From: Gemmatimonadota bacterium | Lineage (GTDB): Bacteria > Gemmatimonadota > Gemmatimonadetes > Palauibacterales > Palauibacteraceae | Assembly: GCA_020351855.1 (NCBI GenBank) | Contig: CP070670.1 | Coordinates: 2,515,550 to 2,571,485, forward strand | Direction of reading: 5' to 3' | Length of the DNA: 55,936 bases | Shown: one piece after another, positions 16,970 through 25,551 of the stretch | Layout of the letters: every line of letters starts with the position of its first letter | Position numbering within the stretch: position 1 is the stretch's first letter | Notes under the pieces: generated by a model | What the model was told of the DNA's origin: nothing | The model's database searches: none | The model's input: the letters and a program-made list of their open reading frames with translations, nothing else | Position numbers and translations under genes: made by a program

Positions 16970-18369
16970 GACGTTGTCCGCGATTCCCGCTCGATCCGCC
17001 CGCCGAATCCCGGCTTTCCGAAGCGCTCCGATCCATCGGATGACCGGGAGTAGACGGGCTCGGCGCGAACGTAGGTCTGGCAGATGCGGCCCTTGAGCTC
17101 GTAGCCCTCGAGCGGCGTGTAGCGATTTAGGTTGTGGAGGCCCTCCGCGCGCACCGTCCAGCGCTCGTCCGGCTCCAGTACGGCCAGGTCGGCGTCGAGT
17201 CCCGGTGCGAGCCGACCCTTGCGGTGCTCGAGGCCGAAAAAGCGCGCCGGCTCGGAGGCAGTGACCTCGGTCAGCCGCTCCAGCGTGATCCGGCCGCGGC
17301 CCACGCCTTCCGACAGCAGGTAGGGCAGGGACAGCTCGACGCCCGGCACCCCGCCGTAGTCGGTCCAGATGGACCCGGTGCGCTTCTCCTCCGGCCACTG
17401 TCCGGCTGCGTGATCGGTGGCCACGAACAGGAGCTCGCCGGACGCCAGCCCTTTCCAGAGCCGCTCCCGGTCGGCCGGGTCCTTGACCACCGGGGCCGTC
17501 TTGAGCAGGGCGCCCTGCTCGCGGAAATCCGACAGAGTGAACTGGAGGAAATGCGGGCAGGTCTCGGCCGACATGGGCAGTCCTTCGTCGCGCGCCGCGC
17601 TCACGATGTCGAGTGCACCTCCGGAAGCGACGTGCACGATGTGCACCCGGGCGCCCGTCTCCCGGCAGATCTCCCGCATCGTTTCCACGGCCGCAATCTC
17701 CGCCGCTGCGGGGCGCGAGGCGGCATAATCCGCCGGTTCGTCGCGCCCCTCCGCCCTCAGCCGGCCCGTGAGCTCGCGCACCATCTCCCGGTCCTCGGCG
17801 TGCACGCCCACGGGCACGCCGTGCCGGGCGACCTCCTCCACGGCGTCCCGCAGCTGAGGTCGGGAGAGGTCCCGGAAGCTGTCCATCCCGGAGAGCATGT
17901 ACACCTTGATCGCCGCCACGCCCGCCGCGACGATCTCCGCGAGGTCTCGTCGCCACTCCGGGCTGGCCAGCGCGTTGTGCGACAGTCCGCCCCACAGCAT
18001 GTAGTCCACGTGCGCCTTCGCCTCGATGACCGCCAGCTTGGCCTGGAGGTTGTGCAGCGATGTGACCGGCGGCAGGGAGGTGCAGGGCATGTCTACGACA
18101 CAGGTGACGCCGCCGGCGGCGGCGGCCCGGGAGCCGGTCTCGAACGTCTCGCGATGCGTGAAGCCCGGGTCGTCGAAGTGGACGTGGCCGTCGATGGCCC
18201 CCGGCAGAACGAGTCGTCCCCCCAGGTCGAGGGACTCGACGTCCTCCTCGGCCGGCTCCGCGGCAGGGGAGGTGATCTCCTGGATGCGCCCGTCCACCGC
18301 GAGGATCGTGGCAGGCCTGGTCTCGCTCCCACCGGCAGGGATCCGGAGGTTCGTGAAGCGCCGTCTCAT
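16966..18369 (-). CDS. hyuA: HyuA/allantoinase-like cyclic amidohydrolase
   Basis: 467 residues of the dihydropyrimidinase/allantoinase/hydantoinase group. The metal site is complete: DGHVHFDDPG (His62, His64), the carboxylatable Lys155 in AAIKVYM, His190 in GVHAED, HIVHVAS and ATDHAAG. GHVHFDDPGFTHRE is closest to the allantoinase motif I know. The reaction should be hydrolytic opening of a five- or six-membered cyclic amide made from purine breakdown. The ATG overlaps the YgfK TGA. In E. coli the matching gene is hyuA in the ygeW-xdhD region. Confidence 0.85.
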   Translation of the reverse strand: MRRRFTNLRIPAGGSETRPATILAVDGRIQEITSPAAEPAEEDVESLDLGGRLVLPGAIDGHVHFDDPGFTHRETFETGSRAAAAGGVTCVVDMPCTSLPPVTSLHNLQAKLAVIEAKAHVDYMLWGGLSHNALASPEWRRDLAEIVAAGVAAIKVYMLSGMDSFRDLSRPQLRDAVEEVARHGVPVGVHAEDREMVRELTGRLRAEGRDEPADYAASRPAAAEIAAVETMREICRETGARVHIVHVASGGALDIVSAARDEGLPMSAETCPHFLQFTLSDFREQGALLKTAPVVKDPADRERLWKGLASGELLFVATDHAAGQWPEEKRTGSIWTDYGGVPGVELSLPYLLSEGVGRGRITLERLTEVTASEPARFFGLEHRKGRLAPGLDADLAVLEPDERWTVRAEGLHNLNRYTPLEGYELKGRICQTYVRAEPVYSRSSDGSERFGKPGFGGRIERESRTTS

Positions 18370-20345
18370 GACGGTGCCGGGTTCACCGGGTTGGGGTCGG
18401 GCGAGCGGAAGATGGCATACCATACGGCCCTGGCGCGCCACACGTCGAGCGGTCCCAGCCCGGCGTCCTCGAAGCGATCCTCCCGCTCGGTGTCGATCCG
18501 GTACTCGCGTCCTCCGAGCCGCGCCAGCAGCAAGCCGTCTTCCCGGCAGAACCCATCCAGGGCGGATGCTTCGTAGGCCTCCCGCGTGAGGAAGACCATC
18601 TCCTTCTCCACTAACGGAGCGCCGGCTTCGGGGCAGTAGACCTCGCAGTTCGAACACTCGTTGCAGGCGCCCTCGAAGACCGCGAGTTGGTGGGCTTCCC
18701 GCACCGCGAAGCCCTCGCCGACGGCCGGTTCGACCTCGTAGGCGAAGATCGCGTCGTTGGGGCATGCCTGGATGCAGAGATCGCAGCTGATGCAATCGTG
18801 AAGGCCGAGGACGCTGTCGATCTGGCGTGGCGAGCGCGAGTTGTGCAGGGCGTGGTAGCGTGAATCTCCCGCCACCGCCGGGACGATGTCGCCCCCGTTC
18901 AGGCGGCCGGCCACCCGGCTGGCGTGGAGCAGCAGAGCGTCGCCGTCCAGCCGGGCCTCCTCGGCGGCCCGGCGCAGGGCACGCGGCGCTTCGTTCGGCG
19001 ACTGAGCGGCGGTGTGGAGCAGCTTCTCCCTCGTCCGGGACGGCAGGGCGGTGTGGCCGGGGAAGGTCGCCAGCGCCTCCTCGATCGCCCGCGCGGCGTG
19101 TCCGCGCGCGGCCAGCACGTAGGCTTCGCGTGAATCGACGCCGCACCGTTCCAGCGCCCGCGAGAGCGCCCTCAGATAGCCGGGCAGGCGGCCGAATCCC
19201 CCCTGCTTCAGGAGGTCCGTGCAGGTGGTGACCGGGACCATCCCGCAGGCCACCGCGTCGGGAAAGTTCCGGACGTCGATGCCGGCGGAGAAGGAGACGG
19301 GCAACTCGAATCCCAGGTCTTCCCGCACCCGCTGCATCAGGTTCATCGCGAGCACGTGCAGGGGCGCGCCCGACACATACATGTACGGATCGGTCTGCGT
19401 CGGGAAGAGCGTGGGGTCGTTCTCCACCACGAGCGTGTTCGTGAACTTCGCCCCCACGATCGATCCGAGCCGCTCGGCCGCGGACCGGAGGCGACGCAGG
19501 ATGTCGAGCCCCTCCTGGTACTGCAGGTCCGTGTCGAACGCCGCGCGTCGCAGCCTCAGGTGCCGGTATCCGAGGCGGTCGATCAGGAGCTCCCGCACCC
19601 GCTCAAAGCCGAGCAGCGTGGGGTTCAGCTTGATGATCGTGTGGACGCCGACCTCCTCCAGCAGGTAGAGGCAGATCGCCTCGATCTGGTCGGCCGGGCA
19701 CCCGTGGAAGGTGGAGAGGGTGACAGTGTCCGAGATCGGCGTGGGCGGCTCGATGTCGGCGAACGGCTCGAGGTCCCCCGTCAGCTCCGACCGCAGGGTC
19801 CCGTACACGCGGCCCGGGTCCTTCAGCGTCTCGATGAACCCGGTGACCTTGCGCGTGCGGATCCCCTCGAGGTCATAGCCCACGCTGATGTCGAAGACGG
19901 TGTGCAGGCCGCGGTCGGAGGGCAGGAGGCCGAAGGCGCGCGTGGCCTTCAGGATCTCGATCAGATAGGCGGCCTTCGCGTACTCCAGCACGGACTGTTC
20001 GACGCGCAGCTCCTGAGACCACTCGACGTTGTAGCCGATGTTCGGGACGTGGATGCAAGGTCGAGGGATGTGCAGGCGGTCGTTCGCCTGGACGGTCTTG
20101 AGCTCGATGATGCGTCCCCCCGCCAGCCACGCCAGCACGATGTTCTGGGCAAGCTGCGTGTGGGGCCCGGCGGCCGGCCCCACCGGGTTGGAAGCGCGAT
20201 GACCGAAGTGAAAGGCCGAAAGGTCGATACCTTCGTCGGCCCGCCACCACTTTCGCACCGGCAGGTCGAAGATCGCGCCGCGACGTTCGGCTTCCCGCCG
20301 CATCCGGCGCACGAGGTCGGGGAAGGGGATCGGTTGCAGCTCCAT
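18366..20345 (-). CDS. ygfK: YgfK-like iron-sulfur oxidoreductase, short form
   Basis: 659 residues against about 1,030 for E. coli YgfK. The N-terminal dihydroorotate dehydrogenase-like domain is strongly conserved: NPVGPAAGPHTQLAQNIV, ELKTVQ, LSTFHGCPADQIEAIC and KLNPTLLG. The C-terminus keeps the two-cluster ferredoxin domain, CISCDLCIQACPNDAI (about 517-532) and CNECSNCEVYCPEAG (about 560-575). What is missing is the central GltD-like module with its two Rossmann GxGxxG motifs that binds FAD and NAD(P)H; the join between the two domains is a short helical stretch. YgfK is usually called a putative selenate reductase but sits in urate-degradation clusters. It ends in ATGA overlap with hyuA. 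Confidence 0.9.
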   Translation of the reverse strand: MELQPIPFPDLVRRMRREAERRGAIFDLPVRKWWRADEGIDLSAFHFGHRASNPVGPAAGPHTQLAQNIVLAWLAGGRIIELKTVQANDRLHIPRPCIHVPNIGYNVEWSQELRVEQSVLEYAKAAYLIEILKATRAFGLLPSDRGLHTVFDISVGYDLEGIRTRKVTGFIETLKDPGRVYGTLRSELTGDLEPFADIEPPTPISDTVTLSTFHGCPADQIEAICLYLLEEVGVHTIIKLNPTLLGFERVRELLIDRLGYRHLRLRRAAFDTDLQYQEGLDILRRLRSAAERLGSIVGAKFTNTLVVENDPTLFPTQTDPYMYVSGAPLHVLAMNLMQRVREDLGFELPVSFSAGIDVRNFPDAVACGMVPVTTCTDLLKQGGFGRLPGYLRALSRALERCGVDSREAYVLAARGHAARAIEEALATFPGHTALPSRTREKLLHTAAQSPNEAPRALRRAAEEARLDGDALLLHASRVAGRLNGGDIVPAVAGDSRYHALHNSRSPRQIDSVLGLHDCISCDLCIQACPNDAIFAYEVEPAVGEGFAVREAHQLAVFEGACNECSNCEVYCPEAGAPLVEKEMVFLTREAYEASALDGFCREDGLLLARLGGREYRIDTEREDRFEDAGLGPLDVWRARAVWYAIFRSPDPNPVNPAPS

Positions 20346-20394
20346 CAGCGGACGCCGCCGAGGGCCGCTGCAGCGGCTGGGTCGATCATCGCGT

Positions 20395-23064
20395 CTATCC
20401 TCCGGGCCGCCTTGCCTTCGGGACGGAGGGCACGGCCGCCGGAGCGTCGCTCATCGGCAGGCTGAACCGGCGCTTCCCGTCATACGCGAAGAGGGCGCCC
20501 GCCACCGCACCGGCCGTGGGCACGAGGCCGATCTCGCCCACTCCCTTCGAGCCGTACCCCCCTACCTCGTCCGGGACCTCGATGAGGATCACGTCGATCG
20601 GCGGCGTGTCCTTCGCCTTGAGGATGCCGAGGTCGCGAAGGAGCAGGGAGTCGGGATGGCCGCCCGTGCATGGAAGGTCCTCCGACAGCGCGTAGCCGAG
20701 GCCCATGTGCACGGAGCCCTCGATCTGGCCGCTGCAGAGGAGAGGGTTGATCGCCCGGCCCACGTCATGCGCGGCGACGACGCGCGCCAGCCGCCCCCGC
20801 TCATCCAGGATGACGACCTGCGTCGCGTAGCTGAACGTCATGTGCGTGACCGGATCCGCGTCCCTCTCTCCCGGCTTCGTGGTGAAGTCGCACACGTACT
20901 CGCCGAGGTACTCCTGCCCGGCAAGCTCCCCGAGCGGCGCCCCCTGCAGATCCGCAGCCAGCTTTCGGGCCGCGATCCGGCCGGCTTCCGTGAGAAGCGC
21001 GGTGGCGCGAGAGGCGGTGGTCATTCCGCATGGCACCCTGGGATCGCTGCTCGTGCGGACGGACATGCACCCGGGCGGGAGGGCCGTCTCTTCCTGGACC
21101 ACCTGCCGGAGCACCGTATACAGCCCCTGTCCCATCTCGGTGTAGCCCGTGAGGATCTCTAGGCGCCCGCCCTCCAGCACCCGCAGCAGAAGGCGTCCGC
21201 TGTCGTCCATCCCGTTTCCGATCCCGGTGTTCTTGATGCCGCAACCGATCCCCGCGTAGGTGGCACCCTTGTACACGTCCCGCACGGCCTCCAGCGTCTG
21301 CCGGATGCCGCAGCTCTCGGTCAGCCGCTGCCCCGTGGCGAACCGATCGCCCGGCCCCAGGATGTTCCGCTCGCGGATGTCGTAGCCATCGACCCCCACC
21401 CGCTCCGCCAGGAGATCCATCATCCCCTCGATGGCAAAGGCGGCCTGGTTGGCGCCGAAGCCACGCATGGCCCCGCAGGGCGGGTTGTTGGTGTAGACGG
21501 TCTTGGCCTCGACCGTCACGTTCGGCACCCGGTACGGGCCGCAGGAGTGCCCGGCCGCCCGCTCGAGCACCTTCATTCCGACCGACGCGTAAGCGCCCGT
21601 ATCGCCCACGATGCGGGCGCGTACAGCGGTGAGCCGGCCCTCCTCGTCGGCGCCCACGACGTAGTCGAGCGTGATCGGGTGCCGCTTGGGGTGCAGCCGG
21701 ATCGACTGCTCGCGGGTCAGCACGGTCCGGACGGGCCGACCGGTCACCCGAGCCGCCAGGGCGGTCTGCGCCTGGACCGACAGATCCTCCTTGCCGCCGA
21801 ACGCACCACCGTTCGCCACGAGCACGACCTCGATGGCGGTCGGCGGCAGGTCCAGCACGGCGGCGATCTGAGCCTGGTCGTCGTGCACCCCCTGGCCCTG
21901 GGTATACACCTTGACGGCGTCGTCCCCGACCGGCTCTGCCAGGCAGGCCTCCGGCTCCAGAAAGGCATGCTCGACACGCTGCGTCGTGAACCGCTGCTCC
22001 ACGACGTGGGCTGCCTTGGCGAGGGCCGACTCGACATCGCCGCGGGTGAAGGAGCACACCTCAAGCAGGTTGCCACCCTCGTGCACCGGCGGCGCCGAGG
22101 CCTCGAGTGCCTCGAACGGATCGGTCACCGGCTCGAGCACCTCGTACTCGACCGACTCCTCGAGCGCTTTCGCCGCCCCGCGGGCACGGAACGGCGTGTC
22201 CGCGAGGACGAGCGCCAGCAGATCGCCCACGCAGCGGGTGAGCTCGCCCTCCGCCACGAACACGGGCCAGTCCGGCCGGATCAACCCGACGAAGCGCTGG
22301 CCCGGCACGTCGCGGGCCGTGATCACGCGCTCCACACCTGGAAGGGCGAGGGCGACGCCGGGATCGATCCTGAGCACTCGGGCCCGCGGATGTTGGCTCA
22401 GAACGGCGGCGCCGTGGAGCATTCCCTCGGCCAGCATGTCGGCGACGTACGGCTTCTCGCCCAGCGTGAGTGCACGCCCCCGGAAGCGGGGGCTGCTGCT
22501 TCCGATGCCGGTCGTGGCAGCCGGAGAGGCGCGGGTGAGGCCGAAGCGCTCTCCGAAGAACAGGCTGTTCCGGGGCGCGCTTCCCGACCGCGTGGCCCCG
22601 TCATCCCAGGCCTCGCCAGCGGTCAGGATGGCGTCCACGATGCGATGGTAGCCCGTGCAGCGGCAAAGGTGGCCGGAGATAGAACGGGCCACGGCCTGGG
22701 CGTCGGGTTCGGGACCGTGACGGAGGAGCGAACAGGCGCGGACGGCGAGGCCGGGCGTGCAGTAGCCGCACTGCAGCGCGCCCTCGCGAACGAAGGCGTC
22801 AGCGATGAGAGCGCGCTGCTCCACCGGCAGGCCCTCGAGGGTGGTGACGGCGCGCCCGGCGACCGACGCGGGGTCTCTGAGGCAGGAGAGGGCGGCCCGG
22901 CCTTCGATCAGGACGGTGCAGCAGCCGCAATAGCCCTGAGGGGCGCAGCCGTCCTTGGGCGAGGTGAGGCCGCACACGTCGCGCAGCACTTCGAGCAGAT
23001 GCATCCCCGCCTCGTACTCGATGCTCGTGTGTTCGCCGTTCAGCGTGAACTCGAGGTGCGGCAT
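20395..23064 (-). CDS. xdhD: XdhD-like fused molybdenum hydroxylase ([2Fe-2S] plus Mo domains)
   Basis: 889 residues from the ATG at 23064, which follows GGAAGG. An N-terminal ferredoxin-like domain has Cys40, Cys46, Cys48/49 (GCAPQGYCGCC); the second cluster domain has LQCGYCTPG and HLCRCTGY at about 100-150. The molybdopterin part starts near 210 and shows GGAFGGKED, GAMRGFGANQ, ACGMTTASR-like TASRAT, and GVGEIG with the catalytic Glu near the C-terminus. The fusion of FeS and Mo parts without FAD matches XdhD of E. coli, thought to hydroxylate or reduce purines such as urate/xanthine. No FAD subunit (YgfM) gene is adjacent, so its electron partner is probably YgfK or a ferredoxin. First gene of the cluster. 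Confidence 0.92.
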   Translation of the reverse strand: MPHLEFTLNGEHTSIEYEAGMHLLEVLRDVCGLTSPKDGCAPQGYCGCCTVLIEGRAALSCLRDPASVAGRAVTTLEGLPVEQRALIADAFVREGALQCGYCTPGLAVRACSLLRHGPEPDAQAVARSISGHLCRCTGYHRIVDAILTAGEAWDDGATRSGSAPRNSLFFGERFGLTRASPAATTGIGSSSPRFRGRALTLGEKPYVADMLAEGMLHGAAVLSQHPRARVLRIDPGVALALPGVERVITARDVPGQRFVGLIRPDWPVFVAEGELTRCVGDLLALVLADTPFRARGAAKALEESVEYEVLEPVTDPFEALEASAPPVHEGGNLLEVCSFTRGDVESALAKAAHVVEQRFTTQRVEHAFLEPEACLAEPVGDDAVKVYTQGQGVHDDQAQIAAVLDLPPTAIEVVLVANGGAFGGKEDLSVQAQTALAARVTGRPVRTVLTREQSIRLHPKRHPITLDYVVGADEEGRLTAVRARIVGDTGAYASVGMKVLERAAGHSCGPYRVPNVTVEAKTVYTNNPPCGAMRGFGANQAAFAIEGMMDLLAERVGVDGYDIRERNILGPGDRFATGQRLTESCGIRQTLEAVRDVYKGATYAGIGCGIKNTGIGNGMDDSGRLLLRVLEGGRLEILTGYTEMGQGLYTVLRQVVQEETALPPGCMSVRTSSDPRVPCGMTTASRATALLTEAGRIAARKLAADLQGAPLGELAGQEYLGEYVCDFTTKPGERDADPVTHMTFSYATQVVILDERGRLARVVAAHDVGRAINPLLCSGQIEGSVHMGLGYALSEDLPCTGGHPDSLLLRDLGILKAKDTPPIDVILIEVPDEVGGYGSKGVGEIGLVPTAGAVAGALFAYDGKRRFSLPMSDAPAAVPSVPKARRPGG

Positions 23065-23237
23065 CTCCGCCTTCCCGAAGGAGCCAAGGGCCTGCCTAAA
23101 GAATGGGTGTTCGGGCCCAACTGTGCCACGGGTGCCACACCAAACTGGGGGCGGGGAAAAGGCTACTGGTGGCCAGGTCAGCCGACACGTTACTCTAAAC
23201 GGTGGATTATCGTCCCGCTCAACAACGGAGAGGTCAC

Positions 23238-24368
23238 ATGCTCGCTCGGCCCAAGCTGCCGGCGGCCGTGATGTTCCTGCTCGCCGCGCCCGTGCTCGCG
23301 TCTCCCCACCTGTTCGCCCAGACCTCTCCGCCCGGGGAAACACCCGCGGGCCGCGAGGCCGACGTCGCTGGGGGATCGGTGGTCGCGGCGGCGGATTCCG
23401 TCGATGTTTCCCCTTCCGAAGAGGAAGACCGGCCGGGCTCCAGCGGACCGCAGGAGATCGTGCAGGATCGGAAGCTGCCGGTTCTGAGCGGCCACCGCTT
23501 CATCCCGACCTCGACGGTGCCGGATCCGTTTATCACGAGCTATCTGCGCAGCCAGACCGGGTTCGGACTGCTGCTCGACGCGCGGCTCCCGGTGCTCACG
23601 GAGGCCGATACCGTTGCGGTGCTGGAGGGTGACATCGCCTTCGCCATCCTGGGCTTCGAGTACCAGCAGGCGATCGTGGACTTCCTCGCCCTCAGGATCG
23701 GCTTCGGAGGGGCGGTGCGCACCGGAACGAGCGGGGAGTCCCTGCTTGCGGAGGGGCTGAACGCGAGCTACGCGTTTCAGGCCGGCCTCACGGGTCGCGT
23801 TCTTCAGACGAGACGCGTCGTGCTCTCGGCCGTTGCCGATTTCCAGAGCAACAGACTGATCGCGATGGACCCGTTCGGATTCGCGCAGCGGGTCGCCGAC
23901 GAGTGCGCGGAGGCGCCCGACGTCAGCCAGTGCATCCTCGATTCGGAGGAGGAGCTCCTGAGTTCCGGGAGGAGCAACGCGTTCACGGGCGGGCTGCGGG
24001 CCGCCTGGAGCCCGATCGATTGGTTCGGCCTGCGCGGGCGGACCGAGTTCGGGGCGGGTGACGCCTTCGATCCGAACTCGGATTTGGGCACGACGATCCT
24101 CAGGGTGGGTGCGGTGGCCGACGTGGACCTGATCGAGGTGACCCCGGTGCCGATCGGCTTCCTCCTCGGATTCGATGCGCAGCTCTTCGGGAGCCGCGGG
24201 TCCGATATCGCCGAGAGCGCTACGCGATTCAGTCTCGGCTTCTTCTACACGGGTCGGAAGGAGTTCAGCGTGGGCCTGGAGTCCGTCTTCGGCCGCGTCG
24301 CGCTCGCCCAGGTGGACGACAGCGTCGACAGCATCTCGTTCAACCTGCGCCTCCGCTATTTCTTCTAG
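23238..24368 (+). CDS. Exported outer-membrane beta-barrel protein
   Basis: 376 residues from the ATG after GAGAGGT. Signal peptide of about 28 residues ending in ASPHLFAQ; then a low-complexity acidic linker, a central section of alternating strands, and a C-terminal strand SISFNLRLRYFF ending in Phe, which is the classic barrel-insertion signal. A loop carries two cysteines (DECAEAPDVSQC). It is divergent from the purine cluster, separated from xdhD by 173 bases. I do not recognise the family, and a link to purine uptake is only positional. Confidence 0.65.
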   Translation: MLARPKLPAAVMFLLAAPVLASPHLFAQTSPPGETPAGREADVAGGSVVAAADSVDVSPSEEEDRPGSSGPQEIVQDRKLPVLSGHRFIPTSTVPDPFITSYLRSQTGFGLLLDARLPVLTEADTVAVLEGDIAFAILGFEYQQAIVDFLALRIGFGGAVRTGTSGESLLAEGLNASYAFQAGLTGRVLQTRRVVLSAVADFQSNRLIAMDPFGFAQRVADECAEAPDVSQCILDSEEELLSSGRSNAFTGGLRAAWSPIDWFGLRGRTEFGAGDAFDPNSDLGTTILRVGAVADVDLIEVTPVPIGFLLGFDAQLFGSRGSDIAESATRFSLGFFYTGRKEFSVGLESVFGRVALAQVDDSVDSISFNLRLRYFF

Positions 24369-24522
24369 CTGCTTCGGGCGCTCCGGCGCTGCCGCGTCGG
24401 GTCCGCGGCGCTCTCAGCTCCCACTCTGCAAGGGATTGGAACAGCCCGGCGTGCCGCCCGAGCACGGAACGTGCGAAACAGATCCGGCCTTGGAGCGTAA
24501 CAGGGCGGCTGTGGAGGCGAGA

Positions 24523-25194
24523 ATGGATCCGAACGAGCGTCTGACACTGGGAAGGATGCAGAATCCCGTGAGGGGCATCCTGCATGGTGCTGCCGCGGTC
24601 TTCTTCGCGGCCGGGGCCGTGCTTCTCTGGCTCCGTGCCGCGCCCGACACCTCGCACAAGGTCGCCCTCCTCGTCTTTGCTCTCAGCCTCATCCTGCTCT
24701 ACACGGTCAGCAGCCTCTACCACTCCGTCCCCTGGCGGGAGGTGTGGAAGCACCGGATGCAGAGGCTTGACCACGCCATGATCTTCGTTCTCGTCGCGGG
24801 CACCTACACGCCGTTCGCGATGATCGCGCTGGACGGGAACCTCCGGCTCTGGACGCTTGCCGTCGCCTGGGGGATCACCCTGGTCGGCATCGCGCAGAAG
24901 GCCTTTCTGCCGCAGATCGGCAACTGGTTTTCCATCACCCTGCAGGTTTTTCAGGGTTGGATCGGCCTGCTGCTCGTCATCCCGCTTGCCCGGGCGCTAC
25001 CCGATCTGGCGATTCTCCTGATGGCGATCGGGGGGCTGCTCTACACCACGGGCTCGCTGTTTCTCGCCGTGAAGCCGAGGCTCTGGTACAGGGTCTTTTC
25101 CTACCATGAGGCGTTCCACGTCTTCGTCGTCGCGGGAAGCGCCGCCCACTACGGGCTGGTCTTCTGGTACCTGGCGGCCTTTCCGGGGGCGTGA
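24523..25194 (+). CDS. Hemolysin III family membrane protein
   Basis: 223 residues with seven hydrophobic helices. Diagnostic segments are SLYHSVP, HRMQRLDHAMIFVLVAGTYTPF and HEAFHVFVVAGSAAHY, which hold the conserved His, Asp and Ser residues of the PAQR/HlyIII (YqfA/TrhA) family that binds a metal in the membrane. GGAGG lies 5 bases before the ATG. Bacterial members affect membrane energetics or fluidity; a true hemolysin role is doubtful. It follows the beta-barrel gene by 154 bases. Confidence 0.9.
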   Translation: MDPNERLTLGRMQNPVRGILHGAAAVFFAAGAVLLWLRAAPDTSHKVALLVFALSLILLYTVSSLYHSVPWREVWKHRMQRLDHAMIFVLVAGTYTPFAMIALDGNLRLWTLAVAWGITLVGIAQKAFLPQIGNWFSITLQVFQGWIGLLLVIPLARALPDLAILLMAIGGLLYTTGSLFLAVKPRLWYRVFSYHEAFHVFVVAGSAAHYGLVFWYLAAFPGA

Positions 25195-25551
25195 CCTTCG
25201 GAGGGGAAGGGGAGACGCCGCGAAGGCCGAGCAGAGACCGGTTCCGAAGAGCGAGGCGCGAAGCTGCCTTGCCAGGTCCCGGCTGATCGACGGGATCACC
25301 GCGGTATCTTTCTCGGAGGCTCGCCTCAGCTCCCCCAGCCGCGGGAAGCGCTCGACCAACGCCTCCCCGCGGCGCGGTCCGAGACGCGGTTTCGGGTGTC
25401 CGCCCCGCGGTGCGTGGTCCGTCTTCGTCCGGTCTTGCGCGGGCAGGAGTTCCCGTGTCATTTGCTCGGCCGCGCGGCGAGATTCAGTGCGCTCGTTTCG
25501 GTTGTATCGCTTTCCCGTAACAGCTTTCCATAAGCGCAGCGTGCATCGGTC
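25195..25551. other. 357-base stretch with no gene seen
   Basis: Between the hemolysin III gene and glgP. No frame here has good codon use or a ribosome site in front of it. Long frames crossing it on the minus strand are antisense to glgP. The last 100 bases are less GC-rich (TTTCGGTTGTATCGC) and most likely carry the glgP promoter, but I cannot name -35 and -10 boxes with confidence. Confidence 0.6.

Noticed and set aside
18366-20345. Idea that the short YgfK is a broken gene
   Set aside because: Both outer domains are intact, in frame and translationally coupled; no remains of the GltD-like part are seen in other frames nearby.
23192-23222. Possible sigma70 promoter for the purine operon on the minus strand (TTGAGC, 19 bases, TAGAGT)
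   Set aside because: Only 4 of 6 matches in each box and a long spacer; not enough to call in a high-GC genome of uncertain promoter rules.
21547-23271. 574-codon plus-strand frame over xdhD
   Set aside because: Shadow of the fused hydroxylase, whose cofactor motifs are complete on the minus strand.
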